64,000 nt of DNA. Source: Shewanella psychromarinicola. GTDB lineage: Bacteria > Pseudomonadota > Gammaproteobacteria > Enterobacterales > Shewanellaceae. Under the pieces are notes generated by a model that worked only from the letters and a program-made list of their open reading frames with translations, had not been told where the DNA came from and did no database searches. Made by a program: the position numbers and the translations under genes. The stretch lies in contig NZ_CP034073.1 in NCBI RefSeq assembly GCF_003855155.1, forward strand, positions 2,728,001 to 2,792,000, written 5' to 3'. Positions 1 to 9,516 of this stretch are shown here, in pieces; the first letter of the stretch is position 1, and each line of letters begins with the position of its first letter.

Positions 1-363
1 ATGTTAGCGGCTTTAACTGATATGCCACAAGCAACATTTGCATCAGAAGTCAACGTTGAGGGTGATATTGTTACGGTTATCCGTGAGGTAGATGGTGGGT
101 TACAAACCTTAAAAATGCCATTACCTGCGATTGTTACGGTTGACTTACGTTTGAATGAGCCTCGTTATGCTTCATTACCTAATATTATGAAGGCTAAGCG
201 TAAGCCATTAGAGATAATGACGGTAGCAGATCTTGGTGTGAGCTTAAAGACACATCAAACGGTACTAAGCGTTACGCCTCCTGTTGAGCGTAAAGCAGGC
301 ATCATGGTGTCTTCTGTTGAAGAGCTAGTTGATAAGTTAAAAAATGAAGCGAAGGTGATCTAA
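1..363 (+). CDS. etfB: Electron transfer flavoprotein beta subunit (3' part only)
   Basis: C-terminal 120 residues of the ETF beta subunit, the small AMP-binding partner of EtfA. The heterodimer takes electrons from acyl-CoA dehydrogenases and passes them to ETF:quinone oxidoreductase. The family segment [20 protein letters not shown] is seen at about residues 50-69, and the chain ends in the usual Lys-rich tail. The family is about 250 residues long, so the ATG at base 1 is an internal methionine and the gene starts outside the window. It ends one base before the etfA start codon, so the two are co-translated. Identity is near certain; only the 5' half is missing. Confidence 0.95.
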   Translation: MLAALTDMPQATFASEVNVEGDIVTVIREVDGGLQTLKMPLPAIVTVDLRLNEPRYASLPNIMKAKRKPLEIMTVADLGVSLKTHQTVLSVTPPVERKAGIMVSSVEELVDKLKNEAKVI

Positions 364-364
364 T

Positions 365-1288
365 ATGACCATTTTAGTATTAGCAGAACACGATAATATC
401 AGTCTGAAAACTGATACGGCTAAAGTGGTTAGCGCTGCTGCAGCCATTGGTGGTGATATTCATGTATTGGTTGCTGGTGTTGATTGTTCTGCCGCGGTAA
501 GTGCAGCACAAAGTTTAGCGGGTGTGAGTAAAGTCTTAGTAGCAGATGCGGCATTATATGGTGCTCAATTAGCTGAAAATGTTTCAAAACTGGTCGTTGA
601 AATAGCGGCGGATTACGAATACATTTTGGCTGCGGCTTCGAGCGTAGGTAAAGATACCTTACCTCGTGTGGCAGCATTATTAGACGTTGCTCAGATTTCT
701 GAAGTGATTGAAGTGGTAAGCAGTGACACTTTTGTACGCCCTATTTATGCTGGTAATGCACTTGCTACAGTTCAGAGCTTGGATGCCAAGAAAGTCATGA
801 CTGTGCGCTCAAGTGCCTTTGATGCTGCGGCCTCAACAGGCAGTGCTGAAGCGATAAACTTAAGCCAAGCAATTGATGCCCGCACTGAATTTGTATCTCA
901 ATCGTTAACTGAATCAGTCCGTCCTGAACTCGGCAATGCAGGCATTATTGTGTCTGGTGGCCGTGGCATGGGTAACGGTGAGAACTTTGCTTTATTAGAG
1001 CAATTGGCAGATAAACTAGGCGCGGCTGTTGGCGCATCTCGTGCGGCTGTGGATGCTGGTTTTGTGCCAAACGATTTACAAGTGGGTCAAACGGGTAAGA
1101 TTGTCGCACCTGACTTGTATATTGCGGTAGGTATTTCTGGTGCGATTCAACATCTTGCCGGTATGAAAGATTCAAAAGTGATTGTAGCGATTAATAAAGA
1201 TCCAGAAGCACCTATTTTTCAAGTGGCTGATTATGGACTGGTTGCCGATTTATTTGAAGCGGTACCAGCACTGAATAATCTCGTATAA
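365..1288 (+). CDS. etfA: Electron transfer flavoprotein alpha subunit
   Basis: 307 residues, normal for the family. The N-terminal half (about 1-185) is the ETF alpha/beta domain. The C-terminal half carries the FAD domain: SGGRGMG near residue 197, the GQTGK segment near 241, and the ETF-alpha signature [16 protein letters not shown] near residues 252-267. EtfA binds the redox-active FAD and, with EtfB, feeds electrons from fatty-acid and branched-chain acyl-CoA dehydrogenases to quinone. Likely donors in this window are the 4399-6189 dehydrogenase and LiuA. It follows etfB with a one-base gap, and an intrinsic terminator lies about 90 bp downstream. Confidence 0.97.
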   Translation: MTILVLAEHDNISLKTDTAKVVSAAAAIGGDIHVLVAGVDCSAAVSAAQSLAGVSKVLVADAALYGAQLAENVSKLVVEIAADYEYILAAASSVGKDTLPRVAALLDVAQISEVIEVVSSDTFVRPIYAGNALATVQSLDAKKVMTVRSSAFDAAASTGSAEAINLSQAIDARTEFVSQSLTESVRPELGNAGIIVSGGRGMGNGENFALLEQLADKLGAAVGASRAAVDAGFVPNDLQVGQTGKIVAPDLYIAVGISGAIQHLAGMKDSKVIVAINKDPEAPIFQVADYGLVADLFEAVPALNNLV

Positions 1289-1377
1289 TCGGGCTTAAAT
1301 TAGAGAGATGCGAGTTGATCTAGTCAGCAATGGCTACTGATGTAGAAGTGTTATTGAGCGTCTTGTCGATTGATTCT

Positions 1378-1411
1378 AAAAGGTTTCTACTCATAAGGTA
1401 GAAACCTTTTT
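1378..1411 (+). terminator. Rho-independent terminator after etfBA
   Basis: A 13-bp perfect stem (left arm 1378-1390, right arm 1398-1410) with a 7-nt loop is followed by T residues. It closes the etfBA transcript before the riboswitch-controlled gene. Confidence 0.85.
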
Positions 1412-1687
1412 ATTGGATTACTTTTGGATTATTACTGGATCTATCCTGATCTTGAAAAGAGGTTTCTGTCCAAATGTCGACGCTTGTATGCCGTTGCTAT
1501 TTCTGTGCCCGTTACGCTAGCGTGTGTTTTATGTAAAAACGTTACATTAATGCTAAGAGGTTGTAGTTTAAATTGGTGTTATTGTTATTTGCACTTCCGT
1601 TAAGTGTTTTTTTACTGGCATTGCATATGCTACTTATGGTTGTATGTTCGCGCTGTTTGTAATGAGCTTTAAGTGCAAACAACAAAA

Positions 1688-1827
1688 GTAGAGGTGCGTT
1701 GCATAAAAGTCATGTTGAATTGGGTGATGCCAATAATTCAACATAAAAGGATGCAATGCCGAAGCAAATGGGTCTATCAAGCGCATTTGTTGGGGCAGTT
1801 CTTGAAAGGGACTGCACTGTCATGGTG
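1688..1827 (+). promoter_or_regulatory. Lysine riboswitch (L box)
   Basis: The lysine-aptamer core is visible in order. AGAGGTGCG (1690-1698) opens it. A P2 helix follows, GTTGCAT with ATGCAAT, extended by a 10-bp ATGTTGAATT/AATTCAACAT stem. Then come GCCGAAGCAAAT (1758-1769), a P4 stem GCAAATG/CATTTGT, a P5 stem GCAGTTC/GGACTGC, and the closing TGTCA. The conserved boxes match the E. coli lysC L box by eye. It ends about 155 nt before the nhaC-type gene, whose transporter family (LysW) is known to sit behind lysine riboswitches in gammaproteobacteria. No clear terminator is seen in the expression platform, so control may be translational. Confidence 0.88.
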
Positions 1828-1981
1828 TTTTTTATCGATAAGATAAAAATAATGATATTCATATTAAATGGGTATTGCTGTGGAGTGCTACTAGTAAGTT
1901 GTGCATATGCTTTCTGTGTATGCTTAGTCTTATTTCTAGTGTTGCTTCATTCGTATCCAGCGAAGACATAAATTAACTATT

Positions 1982-3547
1982 ATGATGACAAGTTATGCCG
2001 ATTCGGCTCTTTCTGTATTGCCTCCTCTTGTGGCAATTACGTTAGCCATTTTAACCCGTAAAGTTTTATTATCCTTAGGTTTAGGTATTATTTTTGGTGC
2101 CTTATTACTCACTCAGTTTTCGCTGGTTGGAACGGGTGAGTATATCGTGCAAACCGCTAGCCAGCTTGTCTGGAAAGACGGTGAGCTGAGTTCATGGAAT
2201 GTTTATATTCTAGGGTTTTTAATTGTACTTGGGATGATCACTGCGCTGATCACCGTGAGTGGATCGGCTCGAGCGTTTGCCGATTGGGCCAAACTGCGCA
2301 TTCGTAATAAGCGTGATGCAAAGTTAATGACCATTTTTCTCGGTTGTGTAGTCTTTATTGATGATTACTTCAACAGTTTAGTTGTGGGTTCTATTTCTCG
2401 ACCTATTACAGACCGATATCATATTTCACGCGCTAAACTCGCCTATATTCTTGACTCTACAGCAGCTCCTATTTGCGTTATTTCTCCTGTATCGAGCTGG
2501 GGTGCATATATTATTGCGCTCATTGGCGGTATTTTAACGGCACATGGTTTTGCTGATTCTGGTCATCTAAGTGTGTTCATTCAAATGATCCCAATGAACT
2601 TTTATGCGTTGTTCTCGTTACTGTTATTAGTGTGTGTGGCGATTTTTGGCTTAGATGTGGGTCCAATGCGCCAGCATGAATTGAATGCACTTCGAGGTAA
2701 CTTATTTGATGAATCAAAAGGCAAGCCACCTGGCGCCGTGACCGATTTACCGGAAGCTGACACCGGTAAAGTGATTGGGTTGTTTTTACCTATCGCCATA
2801 TTAGTGTTTGCGACCGTTTACTTTATGGTTTCCAGTGGCGCTGAGGCATTAGTAGCCAAAGACCAAGTGTTTAGTATGTTAGGCGCATTCGAAAATACAG
2901 ACGTCAGTTTTTCTCTATTTTTTGGATCTTTAGTGGGATTGATTGTCACCGTATTGTTAGCGTTCCAGCAGAAAGTTGAGCTGTCTATGCTGTTCAAAGG
3001 AATGTCTGTTGGTGCACGTTCAATGCTACCTGCAATTTACATTTTATTATTTGCTTGGACTATTTCCAGCGTAATTGGTCAGCTTGAAACCGGTAAGTAC
3101 ATGGCCAGTTTGGCTACTGACAACATTCCATTTGCTTTGTTACCAGCAATGTTATTTTTATTAGCTGGTATTACCGCATTTTCAACCGGAACGAGTTGGG
3201 GCACCTTTGGCATTATGCTACCGATAGCGGCCGATATGGCGATGGGCAGTGATAGCACTATGATGTTACCTATGCTGGCAGCGGTGCTTTCTGGTGCTGT
3301 ATTTGGTGATCATTGTTCGCCTATTTCAGACACCACGATTTTGTCATCAACCGGAGCCAGTTGCCATCATATTGACCATGTTGTGACTCAGTTGCCTTAT
3401 GCACTTATTGCGGCCTTGGTTAGTTTAGTGGGTTATATCGTACTTGGTTTTACCGGTTCATTAATGGCCGGGCTTGTTTGTTGCTCAATATTATTTGTGA
3501 TCAGTATTGTGATCCTGCGCTTTTGGGCTAGAAAATGCGCGATATGA
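1982..3547 (+). CDS. NhaC-family antiporter, probable lysine-regulated carrier (LysW type)
   Basis: 521-residue inner-membrane protein with many hydrophobic helices, of the NhaC Na+/H+ antiporter family. Family blocks include the FIDDYFNSLVVG segment near residue 122, TSWGTFGIMLPIA near 404, and the GDHCSPISDTT motif near residues 440-450. The lysine riboswitch directly upstream points to a role in lysine uptake or exchange (LysW), not plain pH homeostasis. That role is inferred from the riboswitch and known phylogenetic footprinting, not from the protein alone. The Shine-Dalgarno site before the ATG pair at 1982 is weak. A strong terminator follows at 3612. Confidence 0.88.
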   Translation: MMTSYADSALSVLPPLVAITLAILTRKVLLSLGLGIIFGALLLTQFSLVGTGEYIVQTASQLVWKDGELSSWNVYILGFLIVLGMITALITVSGSARAFADWAKLRIRNKRDAKLMTIFLGCVVFIDDYFNSLVVGSISRPITDRYHISRAKLAYILDSTAAPICVISPVSSWGAYIIALIGGILTAHGFADSGHLSVFIQMIPMNFYALFSLLLLVCVAIFGLDVGPMRQHELNALRGNLFDESKGKPPGAVTDLPEADTGKVIGLFLPIAILVFATVYFMVSSGAEALVAKDQVFSMLGAFENTDVSFSLFFGSLVGLIVTVLLAFQQKVELSMLFKGMSVGARSMLPAIYILLFAWTISSVIGQLETGKYMASLATDNIPFALLPAMLFLLAGITAFSTGTSWGTFGIMLPIAADMAMGSDSTMMLPMLAAVLSGAVFGDHCSPISDTTILSSTGASCHHIDHVVTQLPYALIAALVSLVGYIVLGFTGSLMAGLVCCSILFVISIVILRFWARKCAI

Positions 3548-3611
3548 ATAAGGCTGCTTTTTGTAAATGATGGTCTTGTTCAGCTGAATGGCCTCACTTT
3601 GTGTCACATCG

Positions 3612-3653
3612 AAAAAATGGCGTATGGGTAACGAATACGCCATTTTTGTTTTT
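3612..3653 (+). terminator. Terminator after the nhaC-type gene
   Basis: A 13-bp stem (arms about 3613-3625 and 3635-3647) is followed by a T-rich run. It separates the nhaC-type gene from tdk. Confidence 0.85.
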
Positions 3654-3717
3654 CATTACGATGCTAGAAAAGGTAATATGAACGATATTATCTGGCTAAA
3701 CATTAGGACGCTTAACT

Positions 3718-4296
3718 TTGGCGCAACTGTATTTTTATTATTCGGCGATGAATGCCGGTAAATCAACGTCATTACTGCAGTCTTCTTATAATTATCGTGA
3801 GCGCGGTATGCACACGTTAGTGATGACGGCATCAATAGATAATCGTTATGGTGTTGGTAAAGTGGCATCGCGTATTGGTATTGAAACTGAGGCACAGGTG
3901 TTCGGTAGCACCGATAATTTAACTGAGTTAATTTCGACTTCGAATCATGAGCAAAAAATTCACTGTGTATTGATTGATGAATGTCAGTTTTTAAGTAAAG
4001 CCCAAGTCAGGCAGATAACACATGTTGTAGATAACCTCGATATCCCGGTGTTATGTTATGGCTTGCGCAATGATTTTCAAGGTGAATTGTTTACGGGTAG
4101 TCATTACTTATTAGCGTGGGCAGACAAGCTAGTCGAACTGAAAACCATTTGTCATTGTGGCCGTAAAGCCAACATGGTGGTTCGCCTTGATCATGAAGGT
4201 AATCCAATGCGCGAAGGTGAGCAAGTTGAGATTGGCGGTAATGAAAGTTACGAGTCGGTTTGCCGTAAACATTTTCGCGAATTTTTGTGGGATTAA
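3718..4296 (+). CDS. tdk: Thymidine kinase
   Basis: 192 residues. It phosphorylates thymidine to dTMP in the salvage pathway (cytosolic, type II TK). The P-loop NAGKST is at residues 12-17. DECQF is at 87-91, with the catalytic Glu at 88. The zinc-ribbon cysteines are in CHCGRK and the C-terminal SVCRKH. The start is a TTG at 3718: AGGA lies at 3705-3708 with 9-nt spacing, and the first residues [16 protein letters not shown] match E. coli Tdk from its first Met. The upstream ATG at 3678 is out of frame. A terminator shared with the convergent dehydrogenase gene follows. Confidence 0.96.
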   Translation: MAQLYFYYSAMNAGKSTSLLQSSYNYRERGMHTLVMTASIDNRYGVGKVASRIGIETEAQVFGSTDNLTELISTSNHEQKIHCVLIDECQFLSKAQVRQITHVVDNLDIPVLCYGLRNDFQGELFTGSHYLLAWADKLVELKTICHCGRKANMVVRLDHEGNPMREGEQVEIGGNESYESVCRKHFREFLWD

Positions 4297-4329
4297 CACT
4301 TAATTACTGCGACAGAATAAAATAAAAAC

Positions 4330-4359
4330 CGCTTCAATGGATATTGAAGCGATTTTTTT
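4330..4359 (+). terminator. Terminator between tdk and the convergent acyl-CoA dehydrogenase
   Basis: Stem CGCTTCAAT/ATTGAAGCG (4330-4338, 4343-4351) with a T7 run on the plus strand. On the minus strand the stem is followed by GGTTTTTA, so it may serve both genes. Confidence 0.8.
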
Positions 4360-4398
4360 AGGATTTTTTACGGTTGTTTTGACAGCATCATACCGTGA

Positions 4399-6189
4399 TT
4401 AAAAGTCGGCTTCTGCGAAATCGACAATATCGGCGCTGCTAGACTCAATTTGTTTGCGTAGGCTGCGAGTTTGGCTGCCCCAGTAGCTCATGAAGAATTT
4501 TGCCGTATTAAGCTTAGCTTGATAAAACTCGGCTTCTTCAGTGCCAGCCTCTAATGCGGCCAATGATGTTGCCGCCACACGGGTCCACATCCAAGCGAGT
4601 GCGGTAATTCCAAAGAGTTGCATATACGGCATTGATGCTGCGCCAATAAGGTCTGGGTTTTTGCTGGCTGATTGCACTATAAAGCCAGTGGCTTTTTCAA
4701 GATCGCCCGCCGCATCCATTAACCCTGCAATATAAGGCTTCATGGCTTCGTTGCTAGCGTTTTCTTGAATTAACTGTTTCACCATGCCCGACCATACCGT
4801 TAATGCTGCGCCTTTGTCGCTCAGTAGTTTTCGGCCAACTAAATCGAGGGCCTGTACGCCATTTGTGCCTTCGTAAATCATCGCGATACGAATATCACGC
4901 ACATACTGCTCCATACCCCATTCATTAATATACCCATGCCCGCCATAAACCTGCTGGGCATCAACACAAGCTTTAAAGCCTTGGTCGGTGACAAAGCCTT
5001 TAACAATAGGCGTAAACAAGGCGGCAAGTGCATTAGCTTGTTTAGCTTTTTCAGGGTCTGCATGACGTTCTACTTGGTCAAGCCATAACGCCTGTTGGCC
5101 CATTAGCGCACGTGTACCTTCATTGAAAGACTTTTGTGATAACAACATACGTCGAATGTCACCATGCACTAACAAAGAGTCTGCGGCTTTCTCAGGTTGT
5201 TTAACACCACTTAAGGCGCGGCCTTGAATACGATCTTTGGCATAGACCAATGCATTTTGGTAAGCAATATCGGATACGCCTAAACCTTGAATACCGACAC
5301 CTAAACGCGCTTGGTTCATCATGGTGAACATGGCTTTTAAGCCTTGATGCGCTGCGCCAACTAATTCGCCTATTGCGCCGTCAAAATGCATTACACAAGT
5401 CGAGTTGCCGTGAATTCCCATTTTATGTTCAAGGCCTGTCGCACTCAGAGTGTTTGCTTCGCCTAGGCTGCCATCGGCATTGACTAAAAACTTAGGCACT
5501 GCGAATAACGAAATCCCTTTAACGCCTTCTGGCGCATCAGGCAGGCGAGCTAATACTAAGTGAATAATATTTTCGGCAAGATCATGATCACCAGATGATA
5601 TAAAGATTTTCTCACCACTAATGGCAAAAAGCTCATCACCGGCTGGGACAGCCTTGGTGCGAAGTAACGCTAAATCGGTACCAGCATGGGACTCGGTTAA
5701 GTTCATGGTGCCGGTCCACTCGCCACTGACTAGCTTGGCTAAGTACTTTTGCTTTAATGCATCACTGCCGTGCACATGAATAGCCGAATAAGCACCATGG
5801 GTTAACCCTGGATACATAGCAAAAGCCATGTTAGTAGCCGTTTTCATTTCGGTAGCAAATGTGCCAATAACTTCTGGCAGACCTTGGCCGCCAAACTCAG
5901 GATCGCAAGTTAATGTGGCCCAACCATCTTCTACATATTGCTTATAAGCTTGCTTAAAACCAGAAGGGGTAATGACCTTGCCATCGACCAGTTTACAACC
6001 TTCCAAGTCACCACTAGCATTGAGAGGCAACATGATGTCGGTAGTGAAGTCGGCGACACCTTGTAAAATTGCATCAGTGAGATCTGCATCTAATTCATCA
6101 AAGCCGCGTAAATCAGTTTGTTGATAAACATTAAGCAGTTCAGACAGAATGAATTGATAATCACGAAGAGGAGCTTGGTAAATTGGCAT
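4399..6189 (-). CDS. Acyl-CoA dehydrogenase, long form (596 aa, DmdC/AcdA-like)
   Basis: FAD enzyme of the long acyl-CoA dehydrogenase subfamily (about 590-600 aa), which carries an extra C-terminal domain. Members oxidise fatty acyl-CoA or methylthiopropanoyl-CoA to the enoyl-CoA and hand electrons to ETF. The N-terminal domain starts with YQAPLRDYQFIL. The flavin-binding TMNLTESHAGTD is at residues 161-172. The catalytic base is probably Glu440, in AMIYEGTNGVQ. The C-terminal helical domain spans about 470-596. AAGGAA precedes the ATG. A possible FadR-like operator lies about 65 bp upstream. The chain-length substrate cannot be decided from sequence. Confidence 0.92.
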   Translation of the reverse strand: MPIYQAPLRDYQFILSELLNVYQQTDLRGFDELDADLTDAILQGVADFTTDIMLPLNASGDLEGCKLVDGKVITPSGFKQAYKQYVEDGWATLTCDPEFGGQGLPEVIGTFATEMKTATNMAFAMYPGLTHGAYSAIHVHGSDALKQKYLAKLVSGEWTGTMNLTESHAGTDLALLRTKAVPAGDELFAISGEKIFISSGDHDLAENIIHLVLARLPDAPEGVKGISLFAVPKFLVNADGSLGEANTLSATGLEHKMGIHGNSTCVMHFDGAIGELVGAAHQGLKAMFTMMNQARLGVGIQGLGVSDIAYQNALVYAKDRIQGRALSGVKQPEKAADSLLVHGDIRRMLLSQKSFNEGTRALMGQQALWLDQVERHADPEKAKQANALAALFTPIVKGFVTDQGFKACVDAQQVYGGHGYINEWGMEQYVRDIRIAMIYEGTNGVQALDLVGRKLLSDKGAALTVWSGMVKQLIQENASNEAMKPYIAGLMDAAGDLEKATGFIVQSASKNPDLIGAASMPYMQLFGITALAWMWTRVAATSLAALEAGTEEAEFYQAKLNTAKFFMSYWGSQTRSLRKQIESSSADIVDFAEADF

Positions 6190-6721
6190 AAGGTCGTTCC
6201 TTGGTTATGTTATATTTAAGTTTGGTCTCGGTAACAAGTCGTAACCATTGCTACTGGTCGAATCAGATTATGTATGCTTATCTAACATACGCAAATTCGA
6301 GTAAAAACTCAGTTTTTTACATCAGGGTAAACTTATCTTTTTGGCGACACTGTAACGATTTATTTACTCTTTAATCTATCTGTTGCTTACCGCTATATTA
6401 ATACCTTACTTGGGCTTGAAAAGATCAGTACTAATGAAAGCGTTTTTATACACAGCAAGCGAACACAAAATGGGTTTTGTCTGGTCGGTATAATCTCAAC
6501 TTGGCATAACAGATGAGATAAAATAAGCTATCAAAATAATGTTGAAGCTTAAGAGCCTAAAAATATAAGTATTTGAAGCGGCTGAAATCTCACTGGCTAG
6601 TAGGAGTTAAGACGTTGCAAGATTTAATCAAGGATCCACAAGCATGTTATTAAATTCGTGGGATACTTCGGGATCTAAGCCAATTTTATTATGTTCTATC
6701 AAGTAACTTATCTTACTGGGT
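6190..6721. other. Intergenic region between the acyl-CoA dehydrogenase and the Mrp operon
   Basis: 530 bp, AT-rich, with no supportable gene. It holds the upstream region of the dehydrogenase, including the FadR-like palindrome at 6252 and an imperfect GTATG/CATAC inverted repeat near 6272-6297, and the 3' flank of the Mrp operon. I see no clear terminator for mrp and no integrase, tRNA or direct repeat marking an island edge. Confidence 0.6.
6252..6268 (-). promoter_or_regulatory. Candidate FadR-type operator
   Basis: The sequence TACTGGTCGAATCAGAT resembles the 17-bp FadR palindrome ANCTGGTCNGACCAGNT, with three mismatches at defined positions. It lies about 65 bp before the acyl-CoA dehydrogenase start, a sensible place for a fatty-acid repressor. 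This is a by-eye match only. Confidence 0.4.
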
Positions 6722-8023
6722 CTACATAGCATCCAGCAGCAAAAGAACCAGAATCACAAGAACTAAGAGTAACAATAGAGTGGTCGCAATTGACCAACGC
6801 TGCAAAAAGTATTCACCGGTGTCGAACGCGTTTTGCCAGCCTCGCTTTTGCCAGAATCTCTTCCATCTGGCAAACCATGAAGCACGCAGTTCTGGCAAAG
6901 TCTCGTTTCCCATCCACCTTCCCCAACGAATGAAGGCATCAAACCAGCGCTCTATAGTCAATTCTGTGAGGTTCTCATTGCTCGATGCGGATGTTTCCCC
7001 TCTATCCTTGAACCATTCTAACCTAGCTGTCATCAATGCCAGCCCCCATCCTAGAGAGGCAACGATGACATGGGCCGAGCCTCCATATTGGTTCCATAGG
7101 GCAGGTTCTATCAACCCCATCCCCAAGCCTATAACAACGCCTCCCGTCGAAATGAAGAAAACACAGATAAGTCGCTGTTTCCATTGAACCCACAAAACCG
7201 ACAGCATGGCATAAAGGATTGTCGCAAAGCCGATAGCTATCAGCACGGCCCCAGCCATGGGTGCGGCAAGTTCACCCAACGGCAACCAACGCAGGCCACA
7301 AAGCAAGCCAGTGGCGACGGGGCCGAGCCACAATAGCAGCGCCATCGCCGGCCGAACCGAGTAATAAGACAGAGATAGCCATCGATGTAATGGCCACACT
7401 CCTACCTTGAGGGCGATGCCGACAATGACCATCGATAGATAAAAAGAGGATGACTTTGATAGCGTCATTGCTTTGGCTAAGGTGGCGAAGTCCAGATATT
7501 GTGTTGTTGCTGTGGCCATCATCATGGCCTCGAATAGCAGGATGTCTGCCAGGATCAGTAGCACCAAATATATCCGCCCAGCGCGGCGCGTAGCTTCATC
7601 ACCATGAGCAAGCAAGAGGCCAATACACGAGTAGCTCATCAGAGTCGTAAAGCTGAAGAAGACCATCATATCCGTCGCCAGCACTGCGCCAATCTGCCCC
7701 ACCATAAATAATAGCAATAAACTAGTCTGTGGATTATAGATATTACGTTTGGCTGGCGTAGGAAAAAAGGCTGCTCCAACGCCCCACACCACCACCGACA
7801 TAGCCAGCCACCAGCGGGATAGCGCGTCGAGACCCAAGCCAGCGCCCTGCCAAAACCAGGGCAGTTCAATAGCCAAATCCACAGGGATAAACACGAGCAT
7901 AACAGCTGGCAACAGCGCCATATGTATCGGCCTAGGTAGGTGAGTGTGCAGTGCAGGGAACGCCAACAGCAGCGGCAAGCCTAGTGCTGATAAAAGTAGG
8001 AATACACTCACTATGGCGTTCAT
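6722..8023 (-). CDS. Mrp antiporter D-like membrane subunit 3 (divergent)
   Basis: 433 residues from the ATG at 8023, whose A is the last base of the previous TAA stop (TAATG). A start 12 codons earlier is open but would overlap the neighbour more. It is a polytopic protein of the NuoL/M/N-MrpA/D family. The TM7 lysine is kept (Lys206 in ALKVGVWPLHRWL). The TM5 glutamate position has Ser124 (VFFSFTTLM), and the TM8 block, normally APAPVSALLHA...VVKAG, reads SVRPAMALLLWLGPVATGL with no Lys. An acidic and basic hydrophilic stretch (about 345-405) precedes a final hydrophobic helix. It is probably a structural or modified ion-path subunit. It is the last gene of the operon. Confidence 0.85.
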   Translation of the reverse strand: MNAIVSVFLLLSALGLPLLLAFPALHTHLPRPIHMALLPAVMLVFIPVDLAIELPWFWQGAGLGLDALSRWWLAMSVVVWGVGAAFFPTPAKRNIYNPQTSLLLLFMVGQIGAVLATDMMVFFSFTTLMSYSCIGLLLAHGDEATRRAGRIYLVLLILADILLFEAMMMATATTQYLDFATLAKAMTLSKSSSFYLSMVIVGIALKVGVWPLHRWLSLSYYSVRPAMALLLWLGPVATGLLCGLRWLPLGELAAPMAGAVLIAIGFATILYAMLSVLWVQWKQRLICVFFISTGGVVIGLGMGLIEPALWNQYGGSAHVIVASLGWGLALMTARLEWFKDRGETSASSNENLTELTIERWFDAFIRWGRWMGNETLPELRASWFARWKRFWQKRGWQNAFDTGEYFLQRWSIATTLLLLLVLVILVLLLLDAM

Positions 8024-9516
8024 TAGGCAAATCCTCGACTTACAATTAATCGAGTCCATTCCAATAGGTTAAACGGTGCAGACGCCAGAAGCCCCAAAGC
8101 CAATGTCAACAGCGCGGTAACCACGGGGGGGAGAAGTAATGTCCAAGCGGTCTCTTTATTTCCAAAAGATCGTTCGGCCGGCCAGTTATCGGGAGGGGTC
8201 TTGAACCAAGCGGTATACAATATGGGTAAAAAGTAGGCTGCGTTGAGGACACTACTTACCGCCAGAACATATATCACCCAGCCTTGCCCAGCGTCCAATG
8301 CCCCCAGCCCTAGATACCATTTGCTAAAAAAACCTGCGAGCGGCGGCGCACCTATCATACCGAAGGCGCCAATGGTGAATGCCGCCATGGTCCAAGGCAT
8401 CCGACGTCCAACCCCGTTCATCTCGCTGATTTTATGAATTCCTAGGGTCTCGGCGAGGTTACCTGCGCACATAAAAAGGGTGATTTTTTGCACCCCCTGA
8501 TGCACTAGATGGATCAGACCTCCCAGCGTCGCGATAGGACTGGCAAGCGCTATGCCTAGCACAATATAGGACACTTGGCTGACGGTAGAAAATGCGAGTC
8601 GACGTTTAAGTTCGTCCTGAAATAAGGCACGCAGCGAGCCATAAATTATGGTCGCAGCAGCCAGTGTCGCTAGGGGCAAGGTTAGCCCCAAACTGTTAGC
8701 GAACTCAATGCCATATACTTCATAAACCACCCGTATTATGCCAAATGCGCCCGCCTTTACCACAGCAACGGCATGCAGCAGCGCACTTACGGGCGCAGGG
8801 GCAACCATGGCCTGAGGTAGCCAGCCATGCAAGGGGATCAAAGCCGCTTTTACACCCAAGCCGGCAATCAACAAGCCGAAGATTATCATCAGCGTTGGGT
8901 GCAAAGAGGCATCAAGACCAGACAGGAATCCGCGATCGGTAAACTCCAGGGTGCCAGCAAGCGTATAGAGCCACACAGATGACAGCAGCAGCAATGCCCC
9001 CCCCATGATAGTATAAATTAGGTAATTTCTGCCGGCCTGGCGTGCTATGTCAGTTCCGCGGTGGACAATCAGCGGGTAAGTACACAGGGTCAGTAGTTCA
9101 TAAAACAACAGGAAGGTAATCAAATTCCCCGCAAGGGCAACACCTGTAGTGGCAGTGACACACAGACTGAAGAAGCCAAAAAAGCGGCTGCGATGAGGTG
9201 ACTCCTCCAGATATCCAATTGCATAAACGGTAGTGACCAGCCACAGTCCGGAAGAAAGTGTCACGAAAAGCATCGCCAATGGACCGGAACGCAGAACCAA
9301 ATCGAGTCCTGGCAAGAGGGCTAGGCGAGCCTCAAAATGATAGCCATGTAACATGCCCCAAAACATTCCCCCGACCAGCACAATCTTAAATAGCGCACCT
9401 GCCAGATTAAGCATTGTGCGGGTGACGACACGATCCTCGGGTAAACAGAATATTATCAGTCCCGGCAAGAAAGAGCTGGCAAGGATCAACAAGGGCAGAG
9501 CCGTATTCCAATTCAT
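8023..9516 (-). CDS. Mrp antiporter D/A-like membrane subunit 2
   Basis: 497 residues, a polytopic member of the complex I-related antiporter family. Key ion-path residues are present: Glu140 in LLFYELLTL (TM5), Lys223 in GVKAALIPLHGWLP (TM7), and Lys254 in LLHAVAVVKAG (TM8, preceded by the usual His). The HAVAVVKAG form is closest to NuoL/MrpA N-terminal domains. It overlaps subunit D1 by 4 bp (ATGA) and subunit D3 by 1 bp, so the three are translationally coupled. With the other Mrp products it should form a Na+(K+)/H+ antiporter in the inner membrane. Confidence 0.9.
   Translation of the reverse strand: MNWNTALPLLILASSFLPGLIIFCLPEDRVVTRTMLNLAGALFKIVLVGGMFWGMLHGYHFEARLALLPGLDLVLRSGPLAMLFVTLSSGLWLVTTVYAIGYLEESPHRSRFFGFFSLCVTATTGVALAGNLITFLLFYELLTLCTYPLIVHRGTDIARQAGRNYLIYTIMGGALLLLSSVWLYTLAGTLEFTDRGFLSGLDASLHPTLMIIFGLLIAGLGVKAALIPLHGWLPQAMVAPAPVSALLHAVAVVKAGAFGIIRVVYEVYGIEFANSLGLTLPLATLAAATIIYGSLRALFQDELKRRLAFSTVSQVSYIVLGIALASPIATLGGLIHLVHQGVQKITLFMCAGNLAETLGIHKISEMNGVGRRMPWTMAAFTIGAFGMIGAPPLAGFFSKWYLGLGALDAGQGWVIYVLAVSSVLNAAYFLPILYTAWFKTPPDNWPAERSFGNKETAWTLLLPPVVTALLTLALGLLASAPFNLLEWTRLIVSRGFA

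Noticed and set aside
1756..1971. 71-codon open frame upstream of the nhaC-type gene
   Set aside because: Its first half lies in the lysine riboswitch aptamer and it has no ribosome site or family likeness.
6780..7187. 135-codon open frame on the plus strand
   Set aside because: Antisense shadow of the third D-like Mrp gene, no ribosome site, no domain.
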